Shown: positions 13,267 to 16,529 of the stretch, piece after piece | How positions within the stretch are numbered: position 1 is the stretch's first letter | How the letters are laid out: the number at the start of each line of letters is the position of its first letter | DNA from: CAZDDY01 sp964504455 | GTDB lineage: Bacteria; Patescibacteriota; Minisyncoccia; Phycocordibacterales; UBA9973 | Direction: 5' to 3' | NCBI GenBank assembly: GCA_964504455.1 | Contig: CAZDDY010000010.1 | Location: 1 to 16,529, forward strand | Length of the DNA stretch: 16,529 nucleotides | The notes under the pieces: model-generated | The model's input: the letters and a program-made list of their open reading frames with translations, nothing else | Told to the model about the DNA's origin: nothing | Databases searched by the model: none | Translations under genes and position numbers: made by a program

Positions 13267-13686
13267 TTACTTAATGACAAACAAAAGTGCACCTACTGTA
13301 ATAAATACTGCACCAAGTGCTGTTTTCCATGTAAAAGACTCTCCTAGGAAAAGTGCTGCGAGGATCACTACAAACACAACTGAGAGTTTATCAAGAGCCG
13401 CAACAGTTGAAGCTGGGCCATATTTAAGCGCAAAGAAATAACAAAGCCAAGAGAGTGCTCCAGCAAGTCCTGAGAGTGCGATGAAAAGAATTGGTTTACC
13501 TGAAAGTGTTTCGATCCCTTTAAACTTGCCGAGAGACAGAGCAACACTCACAAGAAAAACCGCCATAATGCTGGAGCGAACTGCTGTTGCAAGTGTTGAA
13601 TCTACTGTTTTTAATCCAATTTTTCCTAAAATGCCAACACCAGCTGCAAACACTGCTGATAATAATGCAAAAAATATCCAGCTCAT
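13267..13686 (-). CDS. EamA-family transporter, single-domain (half-size)
   Basis: This 139-residue protein matches one EamA repeat of the drug/metabolite transporter superfamily, with about five helices (residues 2-22, 34-51, 66-86, 93-111 and 117-138). Family signs are the N-terminal MSWIFFALLSAVFAAGVGIL followed by the GKIGLK segment, then ALSWLCYFFALKYGPAS, AALDKLSVVFVVILAALFLG and the C-terminal GAVFITVGALLF. Most EamA transporters have two such repeats in about 300 residues; this one would act as a homodimer, or as a heterodimer with an unseen partner. The substrate cannot be predicted. The ATG overlaps the upstream membrane protein's TGA by 4 bases (ATGA). No hairpin is seen between it and the next gene. 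Confidence 0.9.
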   Translation of the reverse strand: MSWIFFALLSAVFAAGVGILGKIGLKTVDSTLATAVRSSIMAVFLVSVALSLGKFKGIETLSGKPILFIALSGLAGALSWLCYFFALKYGPASTVAALDKLSVVFVVILAALFLGESFTWKTALGAVFITVGALLFVIK

Positions 13687-14015
13687 ATATTTGTTCTAGT
13701 TTTATCTGAATTTGATGTCACAACATCATACGCACTTCCAGTCATTTTTGCAGCAACTTTTGTACTTAATTTTTGAGACATAAGTACAATAAAGAAAAAG
13801 AAGAAAAATACTCCTGCTAAAATCACAAGCCAAACTGATCCATTCCCAAATATTCCGAAACCCCAAAGCATAAAGCCTAACCCAAGAGCCCCTAGAATTA
13901 CGAGCGGGAGTGCAAAGAAACCGGCAACCACATCTTTTGAGACGTCTTCAGCAGTACCTTTTGGGTTTTTAATTGCTTTTTTACCAAGGAAAAACCATTT
14001 TATAAGCTTAAACAT
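13683..14015 (-). CDS. Small membrane protein of unknown function
   Basis: This is a 110-residue protein from the ATG at 14015. It has a basic amphipathic N terminus (MFKLIKWFFLGKKAIKNPKG), a polar stretch with AEDVSKDVVAG, two strong hydrophobic helices (about residues 31-53 and 59-79, the second with a run of phenylalanines, FFFFFF), and a polar C-terminal tail of about 30 residues. I recognise no family. An ATG at 14051 would add 12 residues but lies inside the dnaK terminator hairpin and upstream of the -10 box TACAAT, so the shorter start is preferred. It is cotranslated with the EamA gene through an ATGA overlap and may be an accessory subunit, which is only a suggestion from position. 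Confidence 0.75.
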   Translation of the reverse strand: MFKLIKWFFLGKKAIKNPKGTAEDVSKDVVAGFFALPLVILGALGLGFMLWGFGIFGNGSVWLVILAGVFFFFFFIVLMSQKLSTKVAAKMTGSAYDVVTSNSDKTRTNI

Positions 14016-14022
14016 AATATGT

Positions 14023-14028
14023 ATTGTA
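14023..14028 (-). promoter_or_regulatory. Putative -10 element of the 14015-13267 unit
   Basis: TACAAT on the minus strand ends 7 bases before the ATG at 14015. A weak -35 (TTGCGG) falls within the dnaK terminator hairpin, 16 bases upstream. Confidence 0.5.
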
Positions 14029-14034
14029 GAATTG

Positions 14035-14071
14035 AAAACAAAATCCCGCAATCTCTGCGGGATTTTGTTTT
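14035..14071 (-). terminator. Intrinsic terminator of the grpE-dnaK operon
   Basis: A 16-bp perfect inverted repeat (14035-14050 with 14056-14071) with a 5-base loop and a T-rich outer arm overlaps the dnaK stop codon by two bases. The GC-rich core is CCCGCA with TGCGGG. Confidence 0.9.
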
Positions 14072-15791
14072 ACTGTGCTTCAGTATCTCGTATTGTCTCG
14101 TCTTTTGGTGGTTCAGGGTTTTCTCCTTGAGGAGGAGTCCCTTGTGCGTTTTGCGCATCTTTTTGCATTACTTCACCAACTTTTGAAAGTGAATTTGAGA
14201 GTGCTTCGGTATCAGTTTTTATTTTCGCAATATCACTAGCTTCTTTTGAGGTTTTGAGTGTTGCTACTTTTTCTTCAACGTCTGACTTAACTTCAGCTGG
14301 TATTTTGTCTGCGAAATCTTTTAGTGATTTTTCTGCAGTAAATATCATCATGTCTGCTGTGTTTTTCACATCTGCGGTTTCTTTTTTCTTTTGATCCTCC
14401 TCGGCATGTGTCTCTGCGTCTTTCTGCATTTTCTTTATTTCATCTTCTGTGAGTCCTGAACTTGCTTCAATACGAATTGATTGGCTTTTCCCAGATGCTT
14501 TATCTTTTGCAGTCACATTTAGGATTCCATTCGCATCAACGTCAAATGTCACTTCAACTTGTGGAATACCACGTGGAGCTGGTGGAATACCTTCCAAAAT
14601 AAATCGTCCAAGAGATTTGTTGTCAGTTGCCATAGGACGCTCACCTTGGACAATATGAATGTCTACAGATGTTTGGTTATCAGCCGCAGTTGAGAAAATC
14701 TGTGACTTAGAACTTGGGATAGTAGTATTTCTTTCAATCAGTTTTGTAGAAACACCTCCAAGAGTTTCAATGCCTAGCGAAAGCGGGATAACATCAAGAA
14801 GAAGGATATCTCTCACTTCTCCCTTAAGCACCCCTCCTTGCACTGCGGCACCAAGTGCCACAACTTCATCCGGATTAATTGATCGGTTTGGTTCTTTTCC
14901 AAAGTAATTTTTTACTTCTTCAACAATCTTAGGCATTCTTGTTTGCCCACCAACAAGGATGATTTCGTGAATATCACCCTTTGAAAATCCAGACTGCTCA
15001 ATCGCTCGCTTGGTAATTTCAATAGAACGATCTACATATTCTTTAGCAAGCTGCTCAAGCTGTGCACGGGTCATTTTAAGCACAAGATGCTGTGGGCCTG
15101 CGTCAGTTGAGGTAATAAACGGAATGTTGATTTCTGTTTCTGTAACAGTTGAGAGTTCGTGTTTTGCTTTTTCAGCTGCCTCTTTAAGTCTCTGAAGAGC
15201 GAGAACATCCTTTTTTACATCAAGACCAGACTCCTTTTGAAATTCGCTCGCAATCCAGCTAATAATTTCTCTATCNNNNNNNNNNNNNNNNNNNNNNNNN
15301 NNNNNNNNNNNNNNNNNNNNNNNNNNNNNNNNNNNNNNNNNNNNNNNNNNNNNNNNNNNNNNNNNNNNNNNNNNNACAGCTTCTGTAATTTTCTCCCCAA
15401 GTTTTGCTTCAACATCAGCTTTTATTTTAGAAAGTATCATTGCGGAAATTTCCTCAGGTCGCTTCCATTCTTCACCAATTTTCACTTCAATACCTCCACC
15501 TTCTGCTTCACGAACTTTAAAAGGAAGTGTTCCTAGATCCTTTTGTACTTCGGGATCACTATACATATGACCCATAAATCGTTTGATTTCGTAGATAGTG
15601 TTTTCAGGATTTGTGACTGCTTGTCGCTTTGCTAAGAGTCCTACAAGTCTGTCACCGTTCTTTCCGCGCGCAACAACAGAAGGGGTTGTTCGTGCACCCT
15701 CGATATTTTCAATTATTTTTGGCTGTCCTCCTTCGATAATTGCGACAGCTGAGTTTGTTGTTCCTAAATCGATTCCAATTATTTTTGACAT
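14070..15791 (-). CDS. dnaK: Molecular chaperone DnaK (Hsp70), interrupted by an assembly gap
   Basis: DnaK is the ATP-driven chaperone that works with DnaJ and GrpE. Visible features are [14 protein letters not shown] (phosphate 1), [49 protein letters not shown] (adenosine motif), the linker-like [19 protein letters not shown], the substrate-binding domain with [14 protein letters not shown], the [10 protein letters not shown] motif, and a helical lid. The tail is acidic and proline-rich ([13 protein letters not shown]) with no EEVD-like end. A 100-base run of N (15276-15375) replaces the segment between KITEA and DREIISW. In E. coli DnaK this interval is about 90 residues, including the phosphate-2 DLGGGTFD loop, so the real protein is probably near 630 residues, not 573. 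The open frame across the gap is accidental. The gene starts 4 bases after grpE and ends in a terminator. Confidence 0.97.
   Translation of the reverse strand: MSKIIGIDLGTTNSAVAIIEGGQPKIIENIEGARTTPSVVARGKNGDRLVGLLAKRQAVTNPENTIYEIKRFMGHMYSDPEVQKDLGTLPFKVREAEGGGIEVKIGEEWKRPEEISAMILSKIKADVEAKLGEKITEAXXXXXXXXXXXXXXXXXXXXXXXXXXXXXXXXXXDREIISWIASEFQKESGLDVKKDVLALQRLKEAAEKAKHELSTVTETEINIPFITSTDAGPQHLVLKMTRAQLEQLAKEYVDRSIEITKRAIEQSGFSKGDIHEIILVGGQTRMPKIVEEVKNYFGKEPNRSINPDEVVALGAAVQGGVLKGEVRDILLLDVIPLSLGIETLGGVSTKLIERNTTIPSSKSQIFSTAADNQTSVDIHIVQGERPMATDNKSLGRFILEGIPPAPRGIPQVEVTFDVDANGILNVTAKDKASGKSQSIRIEASSGLTEDEIKKMQKDAETHAEEDQKKKETADVKNTADMMIFTAEKSLKDFADKIPAEVKSDVEEKVATLKTSKEASDIAKIKTDTEALSNSLSKVGEVMQKDAQNAQGTPPQGENPEPPKDETIRDTEAQ
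15276..15375. other. Assembly gap of exactly 100 N inside dnaK
   Basis: The run is exactly 100 bases, a common placeholder for a gap of unknown or roughly estimated size. Comparison with E. coli DnaK suggests about 280 bases are missing. Confidence 0.97.
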
Positions 15792-15795
15792 ATAA

Positions 15796-16413
15796 TTACT
15801 CTTCTTTTTTGTTTTTATTTATAAACAATGCGACTTTTGCTCCACGAAGGACATTTCCTTTCACCTTGTATCCTTCTTGAATTACTTTTTCTATGGTGTG
15901 ATCTTTCTTTTCATCATCTGTTTCTATTGAAGCTACTGACTGATGAATGTTTGGATCAAAGTGATCTCCAGGTTTTGGCTCGATTAACTCCATTCCGTAA
16001 TCTCTCAAGGTGTTTTCAAACTGACTTTTTATATACTCGATTCCCTTTCTCCATGCTTCATCAACTTTTTCCCACACTTCTCTATTTCTCATTGCTGAGT
16101 TGAAATTGTCGAGCGCTGGAAGCATTGATTCAATAAATGATTCGTTCAGATATTTTCGTGACTCATCTCTTCGTTTCTCTTCATCTTTTCTATAGTTTAT
16201 AAAATCTGCTCTTTCTTTCTGCCAATTTAGTAAATACTCCTTTTTTTCTTTTTCAGCTTCCTTTAGTTTCTTTCTCAGATTCTTTAACTTCTCTTCAAGT
16301 GTTCCTTCCATTTCCACTTCATCAGTATCTTCGAACGAAACATCATCGACTTCTTCCTCAATATTTGGAGAATTATCGTGATTTTCTGCTTTTTTATCTT
16401 TTTCTTCACTCAT
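15796..16413 (-). CDS. grpE: Nucleotide exchange factor GrpE
   Basis: GrpE releases ADP from DnaK. The 205-residue protein has an acidic, disordered N terminus (about 1-35), a long coiled coil from about 38 to 85 ([20 protein letters not shown]), the [14 protein letters not shown] segment, the [13 protein letters not shown] motif, and the C-terminal beta-wing with [31 protein letters not shown]. It is the first gene of grpE-dnaK; dnaJ is not seen. The promoter TTGTCA-N16-TATAAT ends 7 bases before the ATG with no Shine-Dalgarno site. No CIRCE inverted repeat, the HrcA operator typical of such operons, is visible in the upstream 90 bases. Confidence 0.95.
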   Translation of the reverse strand: MSEEKDKKAENHDNSPNIEEEVDDVSFEDTDEVEMEGTLEEKLKNLRKKLKEAEKEKKEYLLNWQKERADFINYRKDEEKRRDESRKYLNESFIESMLPALDNFNSAMRNREVWEKVDEAWRKGIEYIKSQFENTLRDYGMELIEPKPGDHFDPNIHQSVASIETDDEKKDHTIEKVIQEGYKVKGNVLRGAKVALFINKNKKEE

Positions 16414-16420
16414 ATTTCTT

Positions 16421-16448
16421 ATTATATTCGAACTTTTAATTTTGACAA
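16421..16448 (-). promoter_or_regulatory. Promoter of grpE-dnaK
   Basis: On the minus strand TTGTCA (16448-16443), a 16-base spacer and a perfect TATAAT (16426-16421) end 7 bases before the grpE ATG. Confidence 0.75.
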
Positions 16449-16470
16449 GTATTCTGCTGTGGCAAAATCA

Positions 16471-16499
16471 TTGTCAAATATGTTTATATGATATATAGT
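16471..16499 (+). promoter_or_regulatory. Promoter of the rightmost plus-strand gene
   Basis: TTGTCA (16471-16476), a 17-base spacer and TATAGT (16494-16499) end 6 bases before the ATG at 16506. It is divergent from the grpE promoter. Confidence 0.7.
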
Positions 16500-16505
16500 A
16501 AGCTT

Positions 16506-16529
16506 ATGTCAAGTAAATCAGCTAAAAAT
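16506..16529 (+). CDS. Start of an unidentified gene, truncated by the window edge
   Basis: Eight codons (MSSKSAKN) follow a good promoter in the position seen for other genes here. The product cannot be identified; the sequence does not resemble the DnaJ N terminus. It is called mainly on the promoter and the open frame to the edge. Confidence 0.55.

Noticed and set aside
14016..14051. N-terminal extension of the small membrane protein to an ATG at 14051
   Set aside because: The extension lies in the dnaK terminator hairpin and upstream of the likely -10 box.
15159..15536. Open frame on the plus strand across the dnaK gap
   Set aside because: It is antisense to dnaK, depends on the N run, and has no coding character; dnaK motifs read through the same bases on the other strand.
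16442..16447. TTGACA on the plus strand as a -35 box for the rightmost gene
   Set aside because: No -10 lies at 16-18 bases downstream; the TTGTCA at 16471 has the correct 17-base spacing to TATAGT.
1..16529. UGA recoding to glycine, as in Gracilibacteria/SR1
   Set aside because: TGA ends several genes at exact ATGA overlaps (4857, 3357, 13683) and after the orphan gene at 10833, so it is a stop here.
1..16529. CRISPR array, transposon, tRNA or rRNA genes, defence island
   Set aside because: No regularly spaced repeats, transposase, terminal inverted repeats with target duplications, tRNA folds or rRNA signatures were seen; the nucleases present (MYG1, DEDDh, RmuC) are housekeeping families.

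Overview
The window looks like part of a Candidate Phyla Radiation (Patescibacteria) genome, most likely a parcubacterium. This is inferred from the gene set and style, not from a marker tree: AT-rich and extremely compact DNA, genes joined by 4-base ATGA or TAATG overlaps, almost no recognisable Shine-Dalgarno sites, a split transketolase, an Obg without a C-terminal extension, and many short orphan proteins. UGA is used as a normal stop, so this is not the recoded Gracilibacteria/SR1 group. The N run inside dnaK suggests a metagenomic scaffold.

Layout, left to right. (1) 1-2008, minus strand: transketolase as two separate subunits, with a MazG-like/dCTPP1-type nucleotide pyrophosphohydrolase between them; the C-terminal subunit runs off the left edge. 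(2) 2031-6764, minus: gatB, a 4-helix membrane protein, GAPDH, rpiB, a NodB-type deacetylase without signal peptide and a divergent ribulose-phosphate 3-epimerase, nearly all overlapping or touching. With transketolase this gives most of the non-oxidative pentose phosphate route plus lower glycolysis. (3) 6791-9465, minus: a YqeY-like protein, a phage-holin-IV-like membrane protein, a MYG1-family putative exonuclease and Obg, again tightly packed. (4) 9501-11959, plus: a DEDDh exonuclease with a DUF3820-like tail, an orphan 180-residue protein with its own strong promoter and terminator, and RmuC. (5) 12023-14015, minus: two orphan proteins ending in near-identical UUCG hairpin terminators, a half-size EamA transporter and a small membrane protein. 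(6) 14070-16413, minus: grpE-dnaK, with a 100-N gap in dnaK that hides about 90 residues. (7) A plus-strand gene begins at 16506 and leaves the window after 8 codons.

The most striking signal is in the promoters. At nearly every transcription-unit start a -10-like hexamer (TATACT, TACAAT, TATAGT, TATAAT) sits 6-8 bases before the start codon, and no Shine-Dalgarno site is visible. Transcription would then start at or next to the start codon, giving leaderless mRNAs. The clearest case is a back-to-back pair at 9463-9503. I found no tRNA, rRNA, CRISPR array, transposon or recognisable defence system. No stretch longer than 300 bases lacks a gene.
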